A program made the position numbers and the translations under genes. Positions 57,506-64,000 of a stretch of 64,000 nucleotides of DNA are shown piece by piece; positions within the stretch are counted from its first letter, which is position 1; each line of letters begins with the position of its first letter. This DNA comes from Levilactobacillus paucivorans (GTDB lineage Bacteria; Bacillota; Bacilli; Lactobacillales; Lactobacillaceae): assembly GCF_001437125.1 (NCBI RefSeq), contig NZ_JQCA01000020.1, forward strand, positions 17,759-81,758, read 5' to 3'. Below the pieces are notes generated by a model that was not told the origin of the DNA, made no database searches, and saw nothing but the letters and a program-made list of their open reading frames with translations.

Positions 57506-58456
57506 ATGGAAATTATTCGGATTCACCATCCACTGGACCCACGCCAAATTCCGGCAGATCCCGTGGTACTTGCGATGGGGTTCTTTGATGGCTTGCATCG
57601 TGGACACCAAGCCGTAATTCGGCGGGCCAAGGCCTTGGCCCAAGAACGACACGTCAAGCTGGCGGTCCTGACCTACGACCATCATCCAGCGATCGTCTAC
57701 CGGGCCTTAACCGGGGATGACCAGAAGTACCTCAGTCCCACCGACCGGAAGCTTAATCAGCTGGACCGGATGGGCGTTGACCGCGTCTTCCTGGTTAACT
57801 ATACTGGGGAATTTTCGGCACAATCGCCGCAGGCCTTTGTCGACAACTACCTGGTGGCCTTTCACACGGTCGTGGCTGTAGCCGGCTTTGACCACACTTA
57901 CGGCAAAAAGGACGTGGCCACGATGGCCCGTCTGCCACAATACGCGCAAGGGCGTTTTGAGGTTGAAACGGTGTCTGAACAAGACAGTGAAGCCGATAAG
58001 ATTAGCTCAACGCGAATTCGCACGGCCATGAAGCAGGGGCAGATTGACGAGGTGAATGACCTCCTCGGTTACCTCTATCGGACGACAGGCACGGTGGTCC
58101 ATGGCGAGGCCCGAGGCCGAACCATTGGGTTTCCAACAGCAAACATCCTGACGCCTAACGACGAATGGTTACCCGGGATCGGGGTCTACACGGCGCGGCT
58201 CAAGGTCGGAGCCATCTGGTATCCCGGCATGATGTCCGTGGGGCATAACGATACCTTTGGAGATAACCGTCCCGTGACCGTCGAAATGAATCTGCTTGAT
58301 TTTCAAGGCAACCTCTATGGGGAACCCGTGGAAATTGAGTGGCATCATCGTTTGCGCGGGCAAGTTAAGTTTGCCGGAGCCGATGAGCTGGTCACCCAAC
58401 TGAAAAAAGACGAGGTCGACACCCGCGCGTATTTTGCCCAAGTTGCGGCCGAATAA
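57506..58456 (+). CDS. ribF: Bifunctional riboflavin kinase/FAD synthetase
   Basis: Converts riboflavin to FMN and then FAD. The 316 residues contain the N-terminal adenylyltransferase with AMGFFDGLHRGHQ (about residues 24-36) and the C-terminal riboflavin kinase with ARGRTIGFPTANI. The ATG at 57506 follows AGAGGT at 8 nt; a GTG three codons upstream lies inside that site. truB-ribF is the usual Firmicutes order. Confidence 0.95.
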   Translation: MEIIRIHHPLDPRQIPADPVVLAMGFFDGLHRGHQAVIRRAKALAQERHVKLAVLTYDHHPAIVYRALTGDDQKYLSPTDRKLNQLDRMGVDRVFLVNYTGEFSAQSPQAFVDNYLVAFHTVVAVAGFDHTYGKKDVATMARLPQYAQGRFEVETVSEQDSEADKISSTRIRTAMKQGQIDEVNDLLGYLYRTTGTVVHGEARGRTIGFPTANILTPNDEWLPGIGVYTARLKVGAIWYPGMMSVGHNDTFGDNRPVTVEMNLLDFQGNLYGEPVEIEWHHRLRGQVKFAGADELVTQLKKDEVDTRAYFAQVAAE

Positions 58457-58463
58457 AGTGAAA

Positions 58464-58490
58464 TTAGCACTTGATCCTACTGATTGCTAA
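58464..58490. promoter_or_regulatory. CIRCE element 1 (imperfect), upstream of hrcA promoter
   Basis: TTAGCACTT-N9-GATTGCTAA; the second arm differs by one base from the consensus GAGTGCTAA, and the first arm ends in T instead of C. HrcA binds this type of repeat. It lies 18 bp before the -35. Confidence 0.75.
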
Positions 58491-58507
58491 AAATCCTACC
58501 AGATTTC

Positions 58508-58536
58508 TTGACTTCAAAACCTGGTTTTGCTACATT
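58508..58536 (+). promoter_or_regulatory. Promoter of hrcA-grpE-dnaK
   Basis: TTGACT (58508-58513) and TACATT (58531-58536) at 17-bp spacing, with TGC as extended -10. It is flanked by the two CIRCE repeats. Confidence 0.82.
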
Positions 58537-58547
58537 ATATATGTGTC

Positions 58548-58574
58548 TTAGCACTTGATTAGTTTGAGTGCTAA
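58548..58574. promoter_or_regulatory. CIRCE element 2 at the transcription start
   Basis: TTAGCACTT-N9-GAGTGCTAA, matching the consensus TTAGCACTC-N9-GAGTGCTAA at all but one base. It covers the predicted start of the hrcA transcript. Confidence 0.92.
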
Positions 58575-58590
58575 AAAAGGGGTGATTGTG

Positions 58591-59628
58591 ATGCTTTCAG
58601 AAAGACAAATGATGATTCTGCGAGCCGTTGTCCGCGACTTCACTAACACCGGCGTGCCGGTGGGGTCCAAGACATTAGCCAAGCAGTTACCCATCCACGT
58701 AAGCTCGGCGACAATTCGTAATGAGCTGGCGGCGTTGGAGGAGCAGGGACTCATCGAGAAGACCCACTCTTCTTCCGGCCGGATTCCTTCTGGCGAAGGT
58801 TACCGGTACTACGTTGACCACTTGGTCAAGCCAGACCCGTTGCGGCCAAACGATATGGACGTGATTCAGTCCTCATTGGGCGGTGATTTCCATAAGATTG
58901 ACGAAATCATTTCACAATCTGCGACGATCCTGTCAAATCTGACGAGTTACACGGCATTTACGCTGAAGCCGGAACTTAAGGATAGCCGCTTGAGTGGCTT
59001 CCGTTTAATCCCATTGGGTAAGCGGCAAGTCATGGCCATTCTGGTTACCGACAGCGGTGATGTTGAGAATCAGACGTTTGACGTCAACGAGAAGGTTACC
59101 GGTGAACAGCTGGAAGCCGTCGTGCGCTTAATCAACGACCAACTGGTGGGGTTAACCTTGCCAGAGGTCCTGAAGAAACTTCAGCAGGATATTCCGCTGA
59201 AGATCGCCAATTATCTCCAGAGTCCCGAGGGATTCCTCGATATCTTTGGCGACGTGCTCACCCGAGCCGCGCAAGAGCGCTTCTACGTCGGCGGTCGTTT
59301 GAACCTGTTGAACTTCTCACAGGACAGCGACGTCGATTCACTGAAGTCGCTGTACGCGATGCTCGACAAGACGGATGATATTGCCGATGTGCTGGGGCAA
59401 CCCAGTGACAAGATTTCCGTCCGGATTGGGAATGAAATGACCAATGATGCGCTACGTAACTTCAGTTTGATTACCGCAACTTATGACGTTGACCAACATG
59501 GTAAAGGGATGATTGCCATCCTGGGGCCGACACGGATGCCTTATTCGCGGATGTTGGGAATTGTCGGGGCTTTTCGTGAAGAGCTCGCGAAAAAACTACT
59601 GGATTATTACCGGTTTTATGACGAGTAA
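58591..59628 (+). CDS. hrcA: HrcA heat-shock repressor
   Basis: Represses the class I heat-shock genes by binding CIRCE with GroEL help. The 345 residues begin with a winged-helix domain ([23 protein letters not shown] and [18 protein letters not shown]), then a GAF-like domain and the C-terminal [14 protein letters not shown]. The ATG at 58591 follows AAAAGGGGTGA; a GTG one codon earlier is also possible. The CIRCE repeats next to it point to self-regulation. grpE follows after 20 nt. Confidence 0.96.
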   Translation: MLSERQMMILRAVVRDFTNTGVPVGSKTLAKQLPIHVSSATIRNELAALEEQGLIEKTHSSSGRIPSGEGYRYYVDHLVKPDPLRPNDMDVIQSSLGGDFHKIDEIISQSATILSNLTSYTAFTLKPELKDSRLSGFRLIPLGKRQVMAILVTDSGDVENQTFDVNEKVTGEQLEAVVRLINDQLVGLTLPEVLKKLQQDIPLKIANYLQSPEGFLDIFGDVLTRAAQERFYVGGRLNLLNFSQDSDVDSLKSLYAMLDKTDDIADVLGQPSDKISVRIGNEMTNDALRNFSLITATYDVDQHGKGMIAILGPTRMPYSRMLGIVGAFREELAKKLLDYYRFYDE

Positions 59629-59648
59629 AGAAAGGGAGGTTTTTTATC

Positions 59649-60227
59649 GTGGCTGACAAGCAACAACCGTCCACAGATGACCAAACCGCGGCAAAGGCCG
59701 CCAAGAAAGCAACGGATGCACCTAAGCAAGCAGAAGCCAAGGCTGTAAAGCCTAAGCCAAAACTCGTTGCCAGTGCCGAAGAAGTCGCCAAGCTAAACAA
59801 GCGCGCCGATGACTTCGAAGACAAGTACCTGCGCGCCGAGGCTGAAGTGCAAAACGTTCAGGCACGTTTCCAAAAGGAACAGGCAACGTTAATCAAGTAT
59901 GACGGGCAACAGCTCGCCAAAGATATCTTGCCGGTGATTGATAACTTGGAACGTGCCTTGGCCGTTGAAGCCAGCGATGAGGCCGGTGAACAGCTGAAGA
60001 ATGGTGTCCAGATGACCTATGATCATTTGGAAGATGCTTTGAAGCGAAACCACGTCACCGAAATTGCCGCACTCGGCCAGAAGTTTGACCCAACGCAACA
60101 TAAAGCGGTTCAATCGGTTCCGGTTGAAAAAGGTCAAACGGCCGATACGGTGGTCAATGTGCTCCAAAAGGGCTACCAGTTAAAAGACCGGGTTCTCCGG
60201 CCCGCCATGGTTGTCGTGGCACAATAA
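59649..60227 (+). CDS. grpE: GrpE, DnaK nucleotide-exchange factor
   Basis: Releases ADP from DnaK. The 192 residues have a charged N-terminal tail (about 50 residues, rich in Ala and Lys), a long helix ([21 protein letters not shown]), and the family's C-terminal [17 protein letters not shown] block. The GTG follows GGGAGGTTTTTTATC. The GTG start is certain by position and conserved residues. Part of the hrcA operon. Confidence 0.96.
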   Translation: MADKQQPSTDDQTAAKAAKKATDAPKQAEAKAVKPKPKLVASAEEVAKLNKRADDFEDKYLRAEAEVQNVQARFQKEQATLIKYDGQQLAKDILPVIDNLERALAVEASDEAGEQLKNGVQMTYDHLEDALKRNHVTEIAALGQKFDPTQHKAVQSVPVEKGQTADTVVNVLQKGYQLKDRVLRPAMVVVAQ

Positions 60228-60264
60228 ATTTACAAACAAAAAACTAAAAAAGAGGGAATTTTTG

Positions 60265-62139
60265 ATGGCAAGTAACAAGATTATCGGGATTGACTTAGGG
60301 ACGACCAACTCAGCCGTTGCCGTTCTTGAAGGTAGTACCCCTAAGATTATCGCAAATAAGGAAGGCGCTCGGACGACGCCATCCGTTGTCGCATTTAAAG
60401 ATGGCGAAACTCAAGTTGGTGAAGTTGCCAAGCGCCAAGCCATCACGAACCCCAACACCATTTCATCTATCAAGAGTCACATGGGTGAAGCAGGGTACAA
60501 GGTTTCCGTTGATGGGAAGGATTACACCCCACAACAGATTTCTGCGATGATTTTACAACACTTGAAGTCTTTCGCTGAAGACTACATTGGTGACACGGTT
60601 GACAAGGCCGTTATCACGGTGCCAGCTTACTTCAACGATGCGCAACGTCAAGCGACTAAGGATGCCGGTAAGATTGCTGGCTTAAACGTTGAACGGATCA
60701 TTAACGAACCTACGGCTGCTGCCCTGGCTTATGGTCTGGACAAGCAAGACAAGGACGAAAAGATCATGGTCTACGACCTTGGTGGTGGGACCTTTGATGT
60801 TTCCGTACTGGACTTAGGTGACGGTGTCTTCGACGTTCTCTCAACGAATGGTGACACGCACTTAGGTGGGGATGACTTCGATAAGAAGATCATGGACTGG
60901 TTAATTGACGACTTCAAGCAAGAAAATGGCGTCGACTTATCCAAGGACAAGATGGCCTTACAACGTTTGAAGGATGCCGCTGAAAAGGCTAAGAAGGACC
61001 TCTCTGGGGTTACTGAAGCCCAAATCAGCTTGCCATTTATCTCTGCCGGCGACAATGGTCCACTGCACTTGCAGAAGTCATTGAGCCGGGCTAAGTTCAA
61101 CGAATTGACCGCCGACCTGGTTGAAAAGACTCGGATCCCAGTTGAAAATGCGTTGAAGGATGCTGACTTGAAGGCTGGCGACATTGACGTTGTGATCTTA
61201 AACGGTGGGTCCACTCGGATTCCAGCTGTTCAAGAAGCCGTTGAAAAGTGGACGGGTAAGGAATCTAACCACTCCATCAACCCTGATGAAGCTGTTGCCT
61301 TAGGTGCCGCTGTTCAAGGTGGGGTCATCACCGGTGATGTTAAGGACGTTGTGTTACTTGATGTCACGCCATTGTCCTTAGGTATCGAAACCATGGGTGG
61401 GGTCTTCACGAAGTTGATTGACCGTAATACCACGATTCCTACCAGCAAGTCACAAGTCTTCTCAACCGCTGCTGATAACCAACCAGCCGTTGATATCCAC
61501 GTCTTACAAGGTGAACGGCCAATGGCTGCTGACAACAAGACGTTGGGTAACTTCCAACTTGCCGACATTCCAGCCGCACCACGTGGTGTTCCTCAAATCC
61601 AAGTAACGTTCGATATCGATAAGAACGGTATTGTTAACGTTTCTGCTAAGGATATGGGAACCAACAAGGAACAAAAGATTACCATCAAGAGTTCCGGTGG
61701 TTTATCCGACGAAGAAATTGATAAGATGATGAAGGAAGCTAAGGAAAACGAAGCTGCCGACAAGAAGCGTAAGGAAGAAGTCGACACCAAGAACGAAGTC
61801 GACCAATTACTCTTCCAGACCGATAAGACGTTGAAGGACGTTAAGGGCAAGGTTTCAGATGATGAAATCAAGAAGGCCGAAGACGCTCGCGATGCCTTAA
61901 AGAAGGCCCAAGAAGCCAACAACTTGGACGACATGAAGACCAAGAAGGATGACCTGACTAAGATTATCCAGGACCTCTCCGTCAAGTTGTACCAACAAGC
62001 CCAACAAGCACAAGGTGACGCTGCCGGCGCCGGCCAAGCTGCGGGTGCTGATGGTGCCAAGACCGATAGTAAAGACGGCGACACTGTCGACGGTGACTTC
62101 CACGAAGTTCACGACGACGATGACCAAGACAAGAAGTAA
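60265..62139 (+). CDS. dnaK: DnaK (Hsp70) chaperone
   Basis: ATP-driven chaperone that works with DnaJ and GrpE. The 624 residues have the [17 protein letters not shown] start, [15 protein letters not shown], the [12 protein letters not shown] phosphate loop and a substrate-binding domain with VLQGERPMA. The lid ends in an acidic region. The ATG at 60265 follows AGAGGGAATTTTTG; the frame extends 18 codons upstream without conservation. A hairpin separates it from dnaJ. Confidence 0.98.
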   Translation: MASNKIIGIDLGTTNSAVAVLEGSTPKIIANKEGARTTPSVVAFKDGETQVGEVAKRQAITNPNTISSIKSHMGEAGYKVSVDGKDYTPQQISAMILQHLKSFAEDYIGDTVDKAVITVPAYFNDAQRQATKDAGKIAGLNVERIINEPTAAALAYGLDKQDKDEKIMVYDLGGGTFDVSVLDLGDGVFDVLSTNGDTHLGGDDFDKKIMDWLIDDFKQENGVDLSKDKMALQRLKDAAEKAKKDLSGVTEAQISLPFISAGDNGPLHLQKSLSRAKFNELTADLVEKTRIPVENALKDADLKAGDIDVVILNGGSTRIPAVQEAVEKWTGKESNHSINPDEAVALGAAVQGGVITGDVKDVVLLDVTPLSLGIETMGGVFTKLIDRNTTIPTSKSQVFSTAADNQPAVDIHVLQGERPMAADNKTLGNFQLADIPAAPRGVPQIQVTFDIDKNGIVNVSAKDMGTNKEQKITIKSSGGLSDEEIDKMMKEAKENEAADKKRKEEVDTKNEVDQLLFQTDKTLKDVKGKVSDDEIKKAEDARDALKKAQEANNLDDMKTKKDDLTKIIQDLSVKLYQQAQQAQGDAAGAGQAAGADGAKTDSKDGDTVDGDFHEVHDDDDQDKK

Positions 62140-62168
62140 GGTCAGCGGTTAAGTTGTCAATAATCGGG

Positions 62169-62201
62169 CAAAAAGTCAGAGTCCGCTGGGCTTTGGCTTT
62201 T
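62169..62201 (+). terminator. Terminator after dnaK
   Basis: A 14-bp stem with four G-U pairs (62169-62182 with 62188-62201) and a T-run at its end. Confidence 0.82.
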
Positions 62202-62220
62202 TGTTTCGAGTATGCTATTC
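62192..62220 (+). promoter_or_regulatory. Putative promoter of dnaJ
   Basis: TTGGCT (62192-62197, inside the dnaK terminator arm) and TATTCT (62215-62220) with 17-bp spacing, with TGC before the -10. It would give dnaJ its own transcript. Confidence 0.55.
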
Positions 62221-62263
62221 TTACTAGTAGCGAAAAATTTCGGAATTGATTGGGAGGAAAACG

Positions 62264-63409
62264 ATGGCGCAAACGGACTTTTATGGCGTATTAGGTGTCT
62301 CCAAGGATGCCAGCCAAGATGAAATTAAGAAGGCCTATCGCAAGTTATCAAAGAAGTATCATCCAGACTTAAACAAGGCCCCGGATGCGGCGGACAAGTT
62401 TAAGGAAGTTCAGGATGCTTACGACGTTTTAGGCGATAAGGACAAACGAGCTAACTACGATCAGTACGGTTCTGCCGACGGTCCCCAAGGCTTTGGGGGC
62501 TTCGGTGGCGGCGACGCTGGTGGTTTCGGCGGCTTCGGTGGTGGCGCCGGTGACTTTAGTGACATCTTTAGCCAAATGTTTGGCGGCGGTGCCCAACGGA
62601 ATCCCAACGCGCCTCGTCCGGGTCGTGACCTGCAGTACCAGATGGACTTGAAGTTTGAAGAAGCCATCTTTGGGAAGAAGACCAAGATCAAGTACACGCG
62701 TGAGGCCCAATGTCACACCTGTGGCGGTAACGGGGCCAAGCCTGGCACGTCACCTGAGACTTGTCACCAATGTGGCGGTTCCGGTTACGTGACGACGGAG
62801 ACCAACACGCCATTAGGGCGGATGCGTCGCCAACAACCATGTCCTGTTTGTCATGGGACGGGTCAAGAAATCAAGGAAAAGTGCCCAACCTGTGGTGGAT
62901 CCGGTCATGAAGAAGAAAAGCACGAAGTTGAAGTCACCATTCCAGCCGGAGTGGATGATGGTCAACAAATGCGGTTACAAGGTCAAGGTGAAGCCGGTCA
63001 AAACGGCGGCCCTTATGGGGATCTCTTCATTATCTTTGAAGTGACGCCTAGCAAGGACTTCCGGCGCGATGGTACCGAAATCTTCTTCAACCAACCAATT
63101 TCCTTCGTCCAAGCGGCGATGGGTGACGATGTGACGGTGAAGACCGTTCACGGGGATGTGAAGTTGAAGATTCCTGCTGGAACGCAGGGCGGCACCATCT
63201 TCCGTCTACGCGGCAAGGGGGCACCTCGCCTGCGTGGTAATGGCAATGGTGATGAACACGTCACGATCAAAGTCTTAACCCCTAAGAACTTAAATAAGGG
63301 GCAACGGGACGCCTTACGTGACTTTGCTAAGGCTAGTGGCGAGAGTGTCTCCGGCTCGGGCAAAGGTAACTTATTTAACAAAATGAGAGATAAATTTAAT
63401 GAGAATTAG
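62264..63409 (+). CDS. dnaJ: DnaJ (Hsp40) co-chaperone
   Basis: Brings substrates to DnaK and stimulates its ATPase. The 381 residues contain the J domain with HPD in YHPDLNK (about residue 32), a Gly/Phe-rich linker (about 65-115), four CxxCxGxG zinc motifs ([32 protein letters not shown]) and the C-terminal beta domains. The ATG follows GGGAGGAAAACG; six upstream in-frame codons are not conserved. Confidence 0.98.
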   Translation: MAQTDFYGVLGVSKDASQDEIKKAYRKLSKKYHPDLNKAPDAADKFKEVQDAYDVLGDKDKRANYDQYGSADGPQGFGGFGGGDAGGFGGFGGGAGDFSDIFSQMFGGGAQRNPNAPRPGRDLQYQMDLKFEEAIFGKKTKIKYTREAQCHTCGGNGAKPGTSPETCHQCGGSGYVTTETNTPLGRMRRQQPCPVCHGTGQEIKEKCPTCGGSGHEEEKHEVEVTIPAGVDDGQQMRLQGQGEAGQNGGPYGDLFIIFEVTPSKDFRRDGTEIFFNQPISFVQAAMGDDVTVKTVHGDVKLKIPAGTQGGTIFRLRGKGAPRLRGNGNGDEHVTIKVLTPKNLNKGQRDALRDFAKASGESVSGSGKGNLFNKMRDKFNEN

Positions 63410-63446
63410 TTGTGGGGGCAACCTGCTCAAATAGCTAATCTATCAA

Positions 63447-63477
63447 GGCCGCTGAAGGTTTTCAGCGGCTTTTTTTG
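63447..63477 (+). terminator. Terminator of dnaJ
   Basis: A 10-bp stem with one G-U pair (63447-63456 with 63461-63470) followed by seven T residues. Confidence 0.92.
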
Positions 63478-63711
63478 TGCCCCGCTAACTACATCAAAAA
63501 TTATGAAAGAAAAAGAAAGTGTTAAGCTTGAGTAGTGTTGATTGCAATCCGGTTTTGGCAATGCTAATCTCAAAACATAAGGAACGTGGCTGGGGCCACG
63601 GAATTCCTCCCTACACAGCATGAATTCGTCGGGGAAAAGATAGGTTGTGTAGGTGCGAACGGAAGCTGATTTGGGGGACGAATCAATCAGCAGAACCTGG
63701 GGGTGAATTTC
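63478..63711 (+). promoter_or_regulatory. Hairpin-rich leader before dltX
   Basis: About 230 bp without a gene. Three stems are visible: CGTGGC with GCCACG (63585-63590 and 63595-63600), CCTACACA with TGTGTAGG (63610-63617 and 63646-63653), and GCTGATT with AATCAGC (63665-63671 and 63685-63691). No T-run or clear ribosome-site sequestration pattern is visible. A promoter might lie around TTGATT (63538) and a TGC-TAATCT (63562-63570), both weak. Function is unknown. Confidence 0.5.
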
Positions 63712-63861
63712 ATGAGAGCAAAGTGGCTAGCGTTTTGGCATCAGCCAGTGGTCGCCTTTATTGGCTGGACAGCGTTTTACTTTGTTATTTTGATGGTACT
63801 AGTTTATTTATATGGATACAGTGGGTTAAATAATTCCACGTTTATCTATAACGAATTCTAA
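63712..63861 (+). CDS. dltX: DltX, small D-alanylation-associated protein
   Basis: A 49-residue membrane protein with one long helix (about residues 13-36) and the characteristic C-terminus NNSTFIYNEF. DltX is encoded just before dltA in Gram-positive bacteria and takes part in D-alanine transfer to teichoic acids; its conserved C-terminal tail is thought to carry or help transfer D-alanine. The ATG follows GGGGGTGAATTTC. The gene is short, which explains why it is easily missed. Confidence 0.9.
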   Translation: MRAKWLAFWHQPVVAFIGWTAFYFVILMVLVYLYGYSGLNNSTFIYNEF

Positions 63862-63916
63862 TCGTTGGGGGTCAACCGACAAGATTAGACGTAAATTCTA
63901 TTGGGGGGGATATAGA

Positions 63917-64000
63917 ATGATTGAAAATATGATTGCAACTATTGAGGCTCTTTGTCAAATGGTGTTGAAGGATAGTTTCTATCCTTTGGAGATCTCCTCG
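63917..64000 (+). CDS. 5' end of a further gene at the window edge (possibly dltA)
   Basis: An ATG at 63917, seven bases after a GGGGGGGA ribosome site, opens a frame of 28 codons to the window end, starting MIENMIATIEALCQ. By position it should be dltA (D-alanine-carrier protein ligase), whose N-terminus has a similar Ile-rich helix. The following residues, VLKDSFYPLEISS, do not resemble the usual DltA sequence. Too short to decide. Confidence 0.45.
   Translation, partial: MIENMIATIEALCQMVLKDSFYPLEISS

Noticed and set aside
58464..58574. The two repeats upstream of hrcA as a terminator of ribF
   Set aside because: They match the CIRCE spacing and sequence and have no T-run; their position around the promoter fits an operator.
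63478..63711. T-box or known riboswitch ahead of dltX
   Set aside because: No T-box TGGNACCGCG core or other known riboswitch signature is visible.

Overview
The window looks like a contiguous piece of a chromosome from a lactic acid bacterium of the family Lactobacillaceae, with roughly 50 percent GC by eye. The evidence is the Firmicutes-type gene orders comEC-holA, rpsB-tsf-pyrH-frr-uppS-cdsA-rseP-proS-polC, rimP-nusA-ylxR-ylxQ-infB-rbfA-truB-ribF and hrcA-grpE-dnaK-dnaJ-dltX, together with a mevalonate-pathway mvaS, a D-2-hydroxyacid (lactate) dehydrogenase, an LmrCD-type drug exporter and a nucleoside 2-deoxyribosyltransferase. GC content and protein style suggest Levilactobacillus or a close relative, but the genus is an inference.

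Layout. 1-6.2 kb: comEC, holA, rpsT (minus), rpsO and an RNase J2-type paralogue. 6.3-13 kb: a helical-repeat protein, tuf, tig, clpX, ysxC and a MazG-like gene. 13-22 kb: uvrC, obgE, a lipoprotein pair on the minus strand, then rnz-lapA-recJ-apt. 22-23.4 kb: a small AT-rich pocket with an orphan small protein, a tRNA-Ser and a TIR-like protein. 23.4-36.8 kb: ndk, a PspC/histidine-phosphatase pair, PPK2, mvaS, a nucleoside deoxyribosyltransferase, lexA divergent from ynzC, yneF, the LmrCD pair, plsC, a tRNA methyltransferase, a GIY-YIG protein and ldhD. 36.8-50.8 kb: a HAD phosphatase, then the translation, envelope and replication run rpsB to polC. 50.9-58.5 kb: the nusA-infB operon, truB and ribF. 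58.5-63.4 kb: the CIRCE-controlled heat-shock operon. From 63.5 kb: a structured leader, dltX (49 codons) and the first codons of one more gene, presumably the start of the dlt operon.

The genes are mostly housekeeping: translation factors and ribosome assembly (S20, S15, S2, EF-Tu, EF-Ts, RRF, IF-2, RbfA, RimP, NusA, Obg, YsxC), protein folding and turnover (Tig, ClpX, HrcA-GrpE-DnaK-DnaJ), DNA repair and replication (UvrC, RecJ, LexA, PolC, HolA), RNA processing (RNase J2, RNase Z) and envelope synthesis (UppS, CdsA, RseP, PlsC, DltX). Most transcription units end in clear intrinsic terminators, and many starts have good -35/-10 elements. I see no prophage, insertion sequence, CRISPR array or rRNA.

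I did not find a convincing new multi-gene system. The best second-look signals are an orphan TIR-like protein beside a tRNA in AT-rich DNA, a 113-nt rod-like inverted repeat between lmrD and plsC, an 11-bp phased repeat at the lmrCD promoter, and a hairpin-rich leader ahead of dltX.
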